Both the position numbers and the translations under genes were made by a program. This document shows positions 35,526 through 47,197 of a stretch of DNA of 64,000 nucleotides, in pieces. The notes below the pieces were generated by a model. That model did no database searches. It saw only the letters and a list, made by a program, of their open reading frames with translations, and was not told the origin of the DNA. This DNA comes from Dugong dugon (lineage: Eukaryota; Chordata; Mammalia; Sirenia; Dugongidae), in contig CM057461.1 in NCBI GenBank assembly GCA_030035585.1, positions 167,411,624-167,475,623 on the forward strand. The letters run 5' to 3'. Every line of letters starts with the position of its first letter. The first letter of the stretch is position 1.

Positions 35526-36334
35526 ATGCTTCAATATTTGTCTTTTTACCTCTTATTCTGTGGGTATTTTATATCTTTCTTGACTCCAAATACTACTTCT
35601 ACGCATATGACTTATAAATATACACGTCCTGACCTCCCTTCCGAGCTCCATTCCCACATTTTTAACTGCCTGTTAGACATCTTCATCTGGATCACCTGGA
35701 GCCATCTCAATTCAATACATGCAGAAACTAAGTTTGCTTTTCCCACCTTCCTGTTCTTTTGCACATAGTTTTGTTTTTGTTACAGATCTTATAATGGACT
35801 CATTTATACTCTTGAATTTTAGTGTGTTTTTTATTATCTCCCCTCCGCCCTTTTTGGTCAGCCCCTGCCCTCTGTGGAGAGTCAAAGAAGTGAAAAAGGC
35901 AATGCCTTTGTAGAATCTTTATATTCTCATTATGCCTTATGCTGTGTGCCTTTCATATAATCATGTTAAATAAGTTTGATTTAAGTCAGTGTGTTGTTAA
36001 TAAGCTGTATAAATTTTTGGACTCTGCCATTTAGCATGTGAAAGACTTGTGAAGAGTTCACAGAAGAATAAGAAAAAGTGTGCTTAAAGAGAGAGAGAGA
36101 TGAAGAGAGTGAAAACTTCGGCTATTGCTGGGTAGACAAAAAAAATAAATAAATAAAAAGGGATGGTTTGATGATAAAGTTTCATGTCCGTTGTAGAAGT
36201 GGTTGTAAATCAAGAAAATTTTCAAGTCTGTGAAGTATTATTCACTTCTGAGACAAACTATTTATCCAATCTGAAAGCACTGGATAAGCTGAATGGAGGT
36301 GAGATTTGGTTGGAAATATTATCCCGATGGTGAG

Positions 36335-36857
36335 TGTCACGGATTGAATTGTGTCCCCCAAAAATATGTGCCAACTTGGTTAGGCCATAATTCCCAGTAT
36401 TTTGTAGTTGTCTTCCATTTTGTGATCTGATGGAATTATCCTATGTGTTATAAATCCCAACCTCTATGATGTTAATGAGGCAGGATTAGAGGCAGTTATG
36501 TTAATGAGGCAGGGCACAATCTATAGTATTAGGTTATATCTTGAGTCATCCTCTTTTAAGAGATAAAAGGAGAGAGAAGCAAGTAGAGAGAGGGATGCCA
36601 TAACACCAAGATAGAAAAGCCAGGAGCAGAGCACATCCTGTGAACCCAGGGTCCCTGTGCTGAGAAACTCCTAGACCTAAGGGAAGATTGATGACAATGA
36701 TCTTCCCCCAGAGCTGACAGAGAGAGAAAGCCTTGCCCTGAGCTGGCACCCTGAATTCAGACTTCTAGCCTTCTAGACTGTGAGAGAATAAATTTCTGTT
36801 TATTAAAGCCATCCACTTGTAGTATTTCTGTTATAGCAGGACTAGATAACTAAGACA
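36335..36857 (+). mobile_element. Solo LTR, ERVL-MaLR type, with perfect 5-base duplication
   Basis: A 523-base unit opening tgtcacggattgaattgtgt and closing gataactaagaca, flanked by gtgag at 36330-36334 and again at 36858-36862. A polyadenylation-like gagaataaatttctg lies near 36785. No internal region is present. It is the same family as 32668-33146 but a separate insertion. An old element. Confidence 0.88.
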
Positions 36858-37328
36858 GTGAGCATGGCTCTTAAGTTTAAATCGGCAGGGGTGATGTAGT
36901 CAACTGGTGACATCTGATTGGTCTTACTTAGCTTTTGTCTGTTCTGATTGGTTAATGTATTTGTGCTTTAGGTTAGAAGTTATTATTGAAATAAAATTTT
37001 GCCTTGCTTTGAGTTATTACTAATGCAATTAAAAAATTTTTTTACCCTAAAGTTTCTCTCTGCATTTTCTCTTGTACTGTTTAAAATACTAATACTTTTC
37101 TTAGGTTTGAAATCTTGAATGTGGCTTTCATGAAGGCTGGGCTTCTAAATTAACATGGAAAACTTCTGAAGATATATCTCTTTTTGTTACTTCATTAATT
37201 TGTAACCCTAAGATGAGTATTTTAACACACTGAGTTTTATCTGTAACTAATTTTGGAATAATTTTCAGAGCTGTTAAGAATACTTTTTTAAGACACTGTA
37301 TTGTATTTGACTTCTGCAATAAACACAA
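36858..37328. other. Unassigned intronic sequence
   Basis: No recognisable feature. Confidence 0.45.
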
Positions 37329-37535
37329 TGAGACCTGGTGGCACAACAGTTAAGCATTTGGCTGCTAACCTAAAAGATTGGCGGTTTGAACCCATTCAGC
37401 ATCTCCTCAGGAGAAAAACCTAGCAATCTACTCTTATAAAGATTACAGCCTAGGAAACCCTGTGAGGGCAGTTCTATTCTGTCACATGGCGTTGCTATGA
37501 GTCAGAATTGACTTGGTGGCACACAATAACAATCA
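37329..37535 (+). mobile_element. AfroSINE, long type
   Basis: Starts gagacctggtggcacaacag, has the head wording ttggctgctaacctaaaaga, the internal aaagattacagcctagg, and the tail ctatgagtcagaattgactt. Confidence 0.92.
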
Positions 37536-37851
37536 TAGTAGGCACAATAATGGCTTCCAAAGGTGTGCATGTCCTAATCCTTGGAACATGTGAATATGTT
37601 AAGTTATATGGCAAAGAAAAATTACGGTATTAGGTGGAAATTAAGGTTGCTAATCAGTTTACCTTAAAATATGGAGATTAGCCTGGATTATCCAGTTGGA
37701 CCCACTATAATCACAAGGGAGCTTAAATGTGGAAGAGGGAGGCAGAAGAGTCAACATTAGAGTGATTTGATGTGAGAAACACTTGACCAGCCGTTGCTGG
37801 CCTTGAAGATAGGAAAAGGCCATGAGCCAAGCAATACAGGCAGCCCCTAGA

Positions 37852-38045
37852 AGCTTGAAAGTGAAGAGGACTTGAAGTACTTACTAATGAAGATCAAAGA
37901 CTATACCTTCAGTGTGGATTGTACCTCAACATAAAGAAAACAGAAATCCTCACAACTGGACCGATAAGCAACATCATGATAAAAAGAGAAAATATTGAAG
38001 TTGTCAAGGATTTCATTTTACTTGGATCCACAATCAACACCCATG
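37852..38045 (+). mobile_element. RTE LINE, internal fragment
   Basis: Matches RTE coding sequence just after YADD: gaagaggacttgaagtactt, then cataaagaaaacagaaatcc and tttcattttacttggatcca. It is truncated at both ends, so it probably results from deletion around an older copy. Confidence 0.88.
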
Positions 38046-38378
38046 TTTAAACTGTGGTGAAAATCTGTCATTTTTTTTTTCTCTGATAATATCCCTCCTG
38101 GAGGCCTTCATAATCCTCGTCTGATCAGGGGTAGTTGCTCTCTAAGCCACTCCATGGAGATCATATTAGGTCTTGCTGTCAGTATTTTTCAGGGAATTCT
38201 CTTTTTATCTCTTCTCTGTAGGGTCCCTGTTTTCTGGGTTCCTCATTCTGGTAGGGCATTTTAATCTGTGAGGGGCAACTGGGAGGGAGTTGGTTGTAAT
38301 CCTGGCTCCTGGCTTTCTGAGGCTGGGTAGGGTAGCACTTCTTATGCAGACTTTATTCAGTATCTCTATTTTCAGCCT

Positions 38379-38577
38379 AGGAGTCCTGGTAGTGCAGTGG
38401 GTTAAGTACTCACTACTAACCAAAAAGTCGGTGGTTTGAACCCACCAACTTCTCTGCAAGAGAAAGATGTGTAAAGATTTACAGCTTCTGAAACCCTGTG
38501 GAGCAGTTCTACTCTGTCCTGTAGGGTTGCTGTGAGTTGGAATCGACTTGATAGCAATGAGTTTGGGTTTTTGGTTT
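38379..38577 (+). mobile_element. AfroSINE, long type
   Basis: Starts aggagtcctggtagtgcagt, includes gaaagatgtgtaaagattta, and ends tgagttggaatcgacttgat and gcaatgagtttggg. Confidence 0.92.
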
Positions 38578-39498
38578 AGTTTTCAGTCTATAACCTTCAT
38601 TTTCAGTCTTTCTCTGTGCCTGATGTCTTGGAATCCAGAGTTGCTTCATTTCAATTTTTCCAGAGATTATATCCCTTGCCTCCTAAAGGGTGAGGTGGTG
38701 GTAGACACCTAGGAGGTTCATTGTTCCTGAAACAGTTTCAGGCAATTTTATATTCACCATTTTCAGCCTTACTTTTTCCATTTATCATGGTACCTGGTGT
38801 CTCTAGAATCTGTTTAGAGTGAATTGGCTTGCTTTTCATGGAGCTATCTTTGTCTAAAGGACTTGGGTTTTAACTTCTTTCCTGAGAAGTTATTACTTCT
38901 TCATCCATCGATTTTTCATCTTTTATATTGTGCTTTAAGTTGCAGAAATTTTCTGTTTTCATGGAAGATGGAGTTTCTGTTTTTTCTTTCTTTTTTTAAA
39001 ATGTCCTTATTTGGGGTTGATTTCCAGGGAAGGCGGGATGGGATAGTCTTACTGACTGTATCTATGGATGTGTTTTAGCTGGTAAATGTTTTCATTAAAA
39101 TATTTCTCTATCTGCAATCTTTAAAAAAATAAGGATTGAATTAGTTTTCTTGTACAAAGTACAGACTCACAGTCATCTCAGCTTTTGTATTATATTCATA
39201 TGTATGTGTAAATGAATACATGTAAATATGTACAGAAATGCAGGTAACTGATAATGTAATGTAACTCTCAGAAAACTATTTCCCCAACATTTTATTTTTC
39301 TCTAATTTTAGTCATCTTTCTTTATATGTGGAACTTTGAATCCTTCTTATGTGCATTTATTATTATTATTTTTACCTGCTTCGCAATTGTAATTTCTACT
39401 TGAGGCTTTTTCCCCATTTTCTTTATAACATAATGGTATAATAATTTATAACAGTATAATGATGCCGCGATTTTAGACAACACCGCATGATTTCATAA
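38578..39498. other. Unassigned intronic sequence
   Basis: No recognisable exon or repeat; a short tattattattatt run occurs near 39360. Confidence 0.45.
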
Positions 39499-39701
39499 GG
39501 AGCTTTGCTGGTGCAGTGGTTATGTGCTTGGCTGCTAACCAAAAGGTTGGCAGTTCGAACCCACCAGTCGCTCTATTGGAGAAAAGAGCAGGCGATCTGC
39601 TCCTGTAAAGATTACAGCCTAGGAAACTTTATGGGACAGTTCTCCTCTGCCCTATAGAGTAGCTATGAGTCAGAAAAACTTGATGGCATGCTACAACAAA
39701 C
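39499..39701 (+). mobile_element. AfroSINE, long type
   Basis: Starts ggagctttgctggtgcagtg, with ttggctgctaaccaaaaggt and gttggcagttcgaacccacc (the best box B in the window), the internal aaagattacagcctagg, and the tail ctatgagtcagaaaaacttg. Confidence 0.93.
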
Positions 39702-40290
39702 ACGATTTCACAGTGTCTTCATCTACATCCTCATTTGCCCTAATGAAGTAGGTAAGGTGTTGAGCTCAAGGAAAGCCTGACCCCCACTTACTAGGAGACT
39801 TGTTTCTAAGTGTTTTAGATAATTTTCGTGTTTGGCCTGTATTTTCTCAATTTAAATGAAAGTTTTCTCTGTATATAGAGGCCTACTTTTCATATGTCAA
39901 CATTTTGACTGATTGATGTTTGTTAATTGTATCAATTAATTATGATTCTTAGCTGAGGTACTGAGTGTCAGGGCAGATGGTCAGTATAGTCAGGACTTCT
40001 CAAACTATCTGTGGCGGAGGACCAGATTGTTTTGTTTGTCTGTCTATAGCAAACTAGTACTTTTGTAAAATACAAAGTTATGTGTTTGGATGTTATGACA
40101 ATATCAAATTGCTGTAAATTTTTAAAATGCTTACTCTCAATTTCTGTAGTTATTTTGGTACAGATGGAAAACAAACGTTTCATGGACCACACTGGTTCAC
40201 AGACTACGCTTTGAGCAAACACATTGAGAAAAACCAGGAAGAGCATTTCTTCCCTGGCCAAAATTTTGATATATGAAAAGCTTGCCTAAC
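39702..40290. other. Unassigned intronic sequence
   Basis: No recognisable feature, apart from text at 39995-40230 (tctcaaactatctgtggcgg) that may be an old DNA-transposon fragment. Confidence 0.4.
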
Positions 40291-40868
40291 AAGAGCAGAT
40301 TAACCAATAGGCAAGGTAAGCACAGTGCTTACCTTGCTTGTCAGATCATCTGTAGTGAACCATTTCACATTTTTTTGCCACATCAAAGATTCTGCTTCTA
40401 GGTATGGCTGGCATCTGTCTCTCTCCCAGCCCCATAGCACATTCCTACAGAATCAAAGCTGCTTTTTAAATTTACAATCCCTGACAAGGGCAGAGGAGCC
40501 CTGGTGGTGCAGTGGTTGAGAACTCTGCTGCTAACTAAAAGGTCAGCGGTTCAAATCCACCAGCTGCTCCTTGGAAACCCTATGGGGCAGTTCTACTCTG
40601 TGCTATAGGGTCGCTATGAGTTGGAATTGACCAGCTGGCAATGGGTTTTTTCTTTGGACAGGTACAAATGACCCAGTAAGCAAGGTAGGCACGAGCTTAC
40701 TTGTGCTTACTTACTAAACTGTAGTGAAGAATTTCACATGGGTTTCACCACATCTGTGGTGAAACAGATGTGGTGAAACCCATGTGAAATTGTTAGCTAC
40801 AGATGATCTTCCAGCTTAGCATGGCGCTTACCTTGCTTGTTAGATAACTTGCCCCTGTTGCCTAGCAT
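40291..40868. repeat. Three copies of a palindromic repeat, the last two inverted
   Basis: Copy 1 (40291-40395) and copy 2 (40663-40757) share an (a/g)gcaaggta(a/g)gcac core followed by ctgtagtgaa and atttcacat. Copy 3 (40764-40868) is inverted. Copies 2 and 3 meet in a perfect 28-base stem (40730-40757 with 40764-40791, 6-base loop). Copy 1 holds a 13-base stem (40311-40323 with 40325-40337, 1-base loop). It may be a hAT-like non-autonomous transposon; family unknown. A SINE lies between copies 1 and 2. Confidence 0.8.
40493..40653 (+). mobile_element. AfroSINE, short type
   Basis: Starts ggagccctggtggtgcagtg, with agcggttcaaatccaccagc joined directly to ttggaaaccctatggggcag, and ends tatgagttggaattgaccag and caatgggttttttc. 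Confidence 0.93.
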
Positions 40869-41103
40869 CCTGATGCTACTCTTTCTGGATCTTTTCCTCA
40901 TTTCCTGTTGACCTTCTTCCTAAGCCCTAAAAATCTCTATGCTATTTTAAGCTGTCTCTCAATAACTCTTGGTTTTAAAGGATTGCACAAGGTAGCAATA
41001 ATAATGATCACTGTTATTGTACATTTATTGTAAGTTGAGCACTTTGTCAGGTGTGGGCTTGAAGTTGTATGCAAAACAGAAATAGCACTGCCTTCATGAA
41101 ATT

Positions 41104-41303
41104 TGGAGTCCTGGGTTGGTGCAAGTAAGTAACTGGCTTAGCTGCTAACTGAAAGGTTGGAGTTTGGAGTCTACCCAGAGGCACTTCAGAAGAAAAACCT
41201 GGCGATCTACTTCTGAAAAATAAGCCATTGAAAACCCTATGGAGCATAATTCTACTCTGATACATTAGTTGGAGTTGACTTGATGGCAGCTGGTTGGGTT
41301 GGT
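41104..41303 (+). mobile_element. AfroSINE-related SINE, older class
   Basis: Starts tggagtcctgggttggtgca, contains acccagaggcacttcagaag and gaaaaataagccattgaaaa, and ends gagttgacttgatggcagct. Same class as 28605-28820. Confidence 0.87.
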
Positions 41304-41929
41304 GAAAGTTAAGAATATGGTGGCAAAAAAGAAAATATATGTAATCATATATGTGTGTGCCTGGATATGTGTATGTGTGTGAATGTATAATGACTTTCTC
41401 ACAGTCCAGTGAGGTACAGAGTATTGTTCCCATTTTATGAGATAATAGATTTTAATCCAATCTTGCTGATTTAAAAGGCCACACTTTTTCCACTTTTGGT
41501 TTAGGGAATCAGATTGATTATCATCTTCCTATGGGCTGTGCCTACTCAAATCTGGTGTATCTTATTTCAACTGCTTGGAGCACCCAAGTTGTAAATAATG
41601 CATAGGTTATTTGTCCTACCTTTCTGAAAATATTTTCATTTGAAAGAGAAGGTTCCTTTAAACATGTTTAATGATTATCTGAAGCTGTAGAATTGTAGTT
41701 AATATTGTAGAGTTGAGTGAAAATTTTACGTGGTGTAGGCCAAGGTATTCCTGGGGTTTATTACCCTTTGTTATTTTCACATCACTGCCGTGCTTATTCA
41801 ACCTGACGTGTCTGCTAGTTCTCTCACCATCCTATAAGTGTTCCTTTCTGAGCTTTGGCTGCTTTTACAAATGACTGGAAACTGACTTGCCCAAGGACAC
41901 AGCCATTTGTTAGGAGGCCTGACTTCCAT
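41304..41929. other. Unassigned intronic sequence
   Basis: A short (tg)n-like stretch lies near 41350-41385. Nothing else is recognised. Confidence 0.45.
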
Positions 41930-42215
41930 TGAGTTTGTCACTAACTTTGCTCAAATGTCACCTTTTCAGTGAGGCCTGGCCTGACACCCTGTTTAAAAAT
42001 ACAAGCTTGTACACTTCTGATCATCCTCGCCCTGCCTTATTTTGTCTCCCTAATCACTTTCTAACATACCATTTAATTTACTTATTTATTACATTTACTA
42101 ATTATTGTCTGTCTTCTTTCCTTATGGGAATGTAGGCTTTATTCCTCTGAGGCTGGGTTTCTCCCCCCTATTTTGTTTGTGAATGTTGCAAGAACTCAGC
42201 GCATAGTTGTTGTGT
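41930..42215 (+). mobile_element. L2 LINE 3' fragment
   Basis: The wording gctcaaatgtcaccttttca, gtgaggcctggcctgacacc and tttaatttacttatttatta, then the 3' end with tctgaggctgggtttctccc, follows the C-terminal coding and 3' region of L2. The reading is broken. Confidence 0.8.
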
Positions 42216-42379
42216 AAATGACTGCCATTAATGTGAGTCCAGAGTATTTCTGTTCCTCCCATGCTACCCTTGCTTGATCAAAATATCTAGGTCACCTGAT
42301 TAAGGCTTTTGCTTTAATATAAGTGAATTGTTACAAAACGAGGTCTTTTTGCCCCTCCCTTTGTTACTCCTTTCTGTTT

Positions 42380-42540
42380 CTGCTTGCCTTCATTCATTTG
42401 ACAGACCTATAATGAGTGTCAGAAATAGTTCTAGGTGCTGGGGATATGCAAATGTGAAAATCAATGAGGCTTCTTTTTCATGGAGCTTATGTTCTAGATG
42501 AAGGATACTAAACAATAAAAATTAACAAATAATCGAATTA
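42380..42540 (+). repeat. Old mammal-wide interspersed repeat, family unnamed
   Basis: The wording gtcagaaatagttctaggtg, ctggggatatgcaaatgtga and catggagcttatgttctaga, then aacaataaaaattaaca, is common in old mammalian repeats. I cannot name the family. Confidence 0.45.
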
Positions 42541-42650
42541 AATAATAAGTTATTTATACTGGCAAGGGGCCAGGAAATCAATGTTCGATAACCTGTAGAT
42601 TCCATCAGGTTTACTCGAGCTCAGCACTTCCTGTTTCCTGTGTTTTCTAT

Positions 42651-42791
42651 GTTTGAACCCCAGCCGCTCCAAGGGAGAAAGATGTGGCAGTCTGCTTCTG
42701 TAGAGGTTACAGTCTTGGAAACCCTGTGGGGCAGTTCTGCTCTGTCCTGTAGGGTCGGTATGAGTTAGAATCGACTGGATGGCAATGGGAT
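42651..42791 (+). mobile_element. AfroSINE, long type, head missing
   Basis: Begins inside box B (tttgaaccccagccgctcca), with gaaagatgtggcagtctgct and ggttacagtcttgg, and ends tgagttagaatcgactggat and ggcaatggg. It is 5'-truncated. Confidence 0.9.
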
Positions 42792-43287
42792 GTGATGAGC
42801 CATATACAGCATCCAGGAGGAATAACTCTATTGCTGGGGAAACCAACTAACGGTAGCAGGCAATAGTGTCCCAGTCATTTTGCAAAGGAGAGAAAGATAT
42901 TTACTCACCACTCTTGTTACTGCCGTGCTGATTGCATTTTGGGGAAGAAGTTTAAAAAAATGGGAGCAGAGAGAAAGTCGATGAGGTCTTTAATTTAATC
43001 TTAGAATTACCTTAGTTTTATAAATAATACCATCCTATTCTCATAAATACTGCCAATATTGTTACAAATATTACCTCTTCTGCTCTAAATTAAATTCTTA
43101 TTTTTTATGACTTAATCTTTTCAGTGATGCAGGATAAAACTTGAGTAAAGATCTAAAAAGGCCCTGATGATTAGTTGTAGAATAAATCTTCCTCATTCAT
43201 TCATACACACAAAGATACACATAATTAGGAGGCAGTATCTGTTGAAGGTATTCATTGAAGTCAGTGTACAGAAATGCCAGCATCATA
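42792..43287. other. Unassigned intronic sequence
   Basis: No recognisable feature. Confidence 0.45.
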
Positions 43288-43449
43288 CCAAAAAACCAAA
43301 CCCGTTGCATCAAGTTGATTCCGACTCATAGCGACCCTAAAGGACAGAGTAGAACTGCCCATAGGGTTTCCAAGGAGTGCCTGATGGATCAAACTGCCGG
43401 CCTTTTGGTTAGCAGCCTTAGCTCTCAACCACTATGCCACCAGGGTTTC
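43288..43449 (-). mobile_element. AfroSINE, short type, with perfect 13-base target duplication
   Basis: Antisense copy from ccaaaaaaccaaacccgttg to atgccaccagggtttc. The 13 bases tgccagcatcata flank it at 43275-43287 and 43450-43462 without mismatch. That fits LINE-driven insertion and a younger age than most SINEs here. Confidence 0.95.
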
Positions 43450-43462
43450 TGCCAGCATCATA

Positions 43463-43843
43463 GTAGCAGTATATTTGAATTTAACTGGCTGCATTAAGTA
43501 AACTGTAAATTGTATGACTTTGCATTCTCAAGTTTATTCTTATTAAAATTCATTTTGTAACAGAATACTTTTTAGGGTTTCTGTGTAGCTATAATGGATA
43601 GATTATTTTAAAAATTAATACGCTACTCTTGTCTTTGGAGACATGACTGATTCTATTCTTTGGCTGTAGATTTTGCATTCCTTTGGACCACACAAGCTTC
43701 TAAAACCTTGGCATCCAGGATTTTGGAGTATAAAATTTCACTGGAAACAAATAATGGAAAACAGGATTTTTTAAAATCAGCTGTTTCCTTTAACATCATT
43801 TTGAAACATTTTATTTCACTATTTAGTAATGGTTTAATGTTTT
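43463..43843. other. Unassigned intronic sequence
   Basis: AT-rich DNA up to the L1 target site; no recognised feature. Confidence 0.5.
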
Positions 43844-43859
43844 AAAAGGCTCTCATACC

Positions 43860-45726
43860 AGGTCCCGGCGAAATGGCACTCTAGGCAGAAGCACCATGCC
43901 GTCCCTCCACAGCAAAGATCCGAAAAACTAAGACGAACAGAGAATACAAAAATACTGAAACTCTAAAACATCAAATGAAGAGATAAAGAAATCAGCCAAG
44001 CACCAAATGGAGTGAGAAAACTGACAGAGAACGGAGAATGAGGAGAGATTCATGCAGAGGTCCCCTACCGGCTAACGCAGCGCGGATTCTCATCTTGGAC
44101 TCCTATCGGAGACCAGCAAACGGGGTACAAGAAAGCAGCCTCACAGAGCGTCCAGCGGGAGACAAAACAACGGGTAATTTGTGATACACGCTTTCCCACC
44201 CCCCACCCTTCTTCACCCCGACTTGGCCTCTTCTGCTTCCCGCAGCCACAATTTCTTGACCAGGAAACACCGGCCACTTGGATTCCACACACCCGAACGG
44301 GCTGGCTCTCAGAGTGCCATTTGTTGGCTACTGGTGGTAACTTTTTTCCGCTTCTTTTGATTTCTTCTTCACATATCACCATCTCCCCCTCCTTTCGCTC
44401 AAATAGTTGACTCCATGCACCATCTTTGCTTCTTCCTGAGGGGCTGCAGAGCTCCGGTAATTTGTGATAATACGCTTTCCCACTCCCTACCCTTCTTCAC
44501 CCACACTCTGCCCCCTCTGCTTCCCATGGGCACAGTCTCTTGTCCGAGAAACACCAGCCCTCACTAGCTGGCTCTTTGAGTGCCATTTGTTGGTTGCTAG
44601 TGTTGCTTTTTTTTCTGCTTCTTTTGATTTATTCCTTACCTCTTGCCACCTCCCCCTCCTTTCGCTCAAATACCTGGCTCCGTGTGCCATCTTTGCTTCT
44701 TCCTGAGGGGCTGTGGAGCTCCGTTCGAGTGTGGAGCTGCTGCCCGGTCTGGGCTGCCATGCTGGTGGGATCCCGGGGCTTTTGTTCATTTGTTTGTTTT
44801 GAATTCTTTGTTCGTTTTCTTTTCCTTTTCTTGAGTTTGGAGCCCTTTCTGGCCAGGCGGTGCTGCATGGCAAGGAGACTTCCCACACGACTTGCACAGA
44901 TGTGCAGAGGGATCCCTGAGAGCATTTCTTTTCTCATTTTTTTTTTTCCTGTTTTTTTGGGGGGCCTTTTTTTTTTTCCCCCTCTTTTTCCCTTCTTGTC
45001 TTTCTTCATTGCTCAGTTTCTCATCTCTCTATATCTTCCTTCTCTTTCTGTTCCCTGAATACCTGGTGTTGTATACCTCTACGCCTTCTAGCCAGGCTGT
45101 ACTGCAACACCTTAGACCAACTTCCCCAGAACTCATTGCTGCACTCATTGTGGGATCCCTGGGAACTTTGCCGTTCCTTAACCTTTCCAATTTTTATTTA
45201 TTCATTCTTTTCTTCCTCTTCCCATTTCTGTTTTTCTCCATTTCATAGTCTCTCATCTCTCCACTCCAACGGCAAGCTCCCCTAGCATTCTTTTTTGTTT
45301 GTTAGTATGTTTTTGGCTCCTGTTCCTCTCTCCTCTCTCCCATATCCATCTTAGCTCCACACATAACAATCTCCCCGCTGCATCCTGCCTAGCTGCACTG
45401 TGCACTTGACATCACACCACCAAGCAGCACAGGCACTGCATACTGGAACCTGCCCTGCACTGAATATGGACCCGCTCTGGTGGCTGTAGTAAGTGCCACA
45501 AACAACCCATCCTAGTAACTCCTCTTCAGCTAGACCTGCCCTGCCATACCATATGTGAGTGACTGACCCTGCCAATTGGAGAAGGAGGTAAAAAGTATTG
45601 TGCCCACAGACGAGCAAACAACAAAGAACACACAGTCCGCCTGCTCAGACATAGTCAAATTTTTTTTTAAAAAAAGGGACGAAACAAACAAATCTACAAT
45701 CAGTAGATGAGAAAAATAACTACTGA
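43860..45726 (+). promoter_or_regulatory. L1 5'UTR with tandem duplication
   Basis: The 1.87 kb before ORF1. A segment of about 283 bases (44173-44455, starting ggtaatttgtgata and ending gctgcagagctcc) is repeated directly at 44456-44723 with visible divergence. The minus-strand L1 at 3.5-5.1 kb has it only once. It is the likely internal promoter region, by analogy with other L1 lineages. Confidence 0.8.
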
Positions 45727-46803
45727 ATGCCCCTAAGATGGCAGATAATATCAAAACATTTACAAAAACAGGATAGGATGGCTCCAGTAGGCGTCCAAAA
45801 TAAAACACCAGATGACTCTACAGTGGAAGAAAATGCACTACCTGACAGGGAATTCAGATCTCTAATACTCAGAATTCTTCAAGAGCTGAGGCTAAAAGTT
45901 GACAAACATGAGGAAAAAAAAGACAAACTCATGGGAAATACTGACAAAAAAACTGGAAGAATTCAGGGAAATAATGCAGGAACAAAATGCCAAAATCAAT
46001 TCACAACTAGATATTATACAAAGACAAGAATTAGAAATGCAAAAGATAAACAACAAGATTTCAGAAATGGATGGTGTCACAGAAGGGCTGAGAAGCAGAT
46101 TTCAAATGGAGGAAGACAGGATCAGTGGAATTGAAGACAAACACTTGGATACAACTCTGTTTGAGGAAAACTCAGAAAAAAGAACAAGGAAAATGAAGAG
46201 ACCCTGAGAGTTATGTGGGATACAATCAAAAGCAAAAATTTGTGAGTGATTGGAGTTACAGAACAGGGGGAGAAAACAGAAAACACAGAGAGGATCACTG
46301 AGGAACTGCTGACAGAAAACTTCCCAAATATCATGAAAGATGAAAAGCTGGCCATGCAAGAAGCTCAACGAACCCCATATAGGAGACACCCCAAAAGAAA
46401 ATCACCAATGCATATCATAATCACACTTGCCAAAACCAAAGACAAATAAACAATCCTGAGAGCAGCTTGTGAAAAACAAGAAGTCACATACACAGGAGAA
46501 ACAATAAGACTAAGCGCAGATTGTTCGGCAGAAACCATGCAGGCAAGAAGGCAGTGGGATGACATATATAAAATCTTGAAAGAAAAAAATTGTCAGCCAA
46601 GAATAATATATCCTGTAAAACTCTCATTCAGATTTGATGGTGAAATTAGGTCATTTCCAGATAAACAGAAATTAAGAGAATATGTAAAAGTCAAACCAAA
46701 CTTATAAGAATTATTAAAGGGAGTTCTTCGATCTGAGGACAAACTGCTTCAGCTCACAGCAGAATCTAGGACGCAGGATCGTACGAGCCGGATACCAATC
46801 TAG
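45727..46803 (+). pseudogene. L1 ORF1, broken
   Basis: Starts MPLRWQIISKHLQKQDRMAP at 45727, includes a Lys/Glu-rich coiled-coil middle (KKLEEFREIMQEQNAKINSQ), and ends with the C-terminal domain (REYVKVKPNL ... LLKGVLRSEDK). It would span about 358 codons, the usual ORF1p size. At least two CAA-to-TAA stops occur (near 46447 after KTKDK and near 46706 after KPNL), and the frame changes between 45950 and 46260. The start is fixed by comparison with 3513 in the first L1. Confidence 0.88.
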
Positions 46804-47197
46804 GAAATGAACTCTCGAGGACTATCTAAAACCAAACGAAATACAACAGGGAATCAGAGCAGTTGATCAGTAAATGACAACAACATCAAAACAATAAAAG
46901 AGGGAATAAATGGCATAGGTATAGAACCTTCTAATGGAGAGGAAGGCAACGCGATACCAAGGAATGGTAAACTGCTTCAAACTTAGAAAGATAAGGGTAA
47001 AATTCATGGTAACCACAAAGAAAGTTAACAAACATACTCATAAAAAAAAGAGGAAAAACATAAAGTCTTAGCAAAAAGAAAACCTACAAAAACAAAAGAA
47101 ATGAAAAAAAAATTCAGAATCAAAAATAACTCAGCACAAGAGGGTAAGAAGAACAAAGAAAACGTCAGCACCACAAAAAAAAAAAAAACACTACAAA

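Larger units (their letters stand above)
33147..36334. other. Mostly unassigned intronic sequence with MIR, L2 and an unnamed old repeat
   Basis: Apart from the MIR and L2 fragments listed separately, 34980-35360 (atgtcaggtggatatttggg, caaaggagactgagaaggtg) reads like an old dispersed mammalian repeat that I cannot name. Short simple repeats (gagagagagagat near 36095, aaataaataaataaa near 36142) are present. No exon is supported. Confidence 0.45.
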
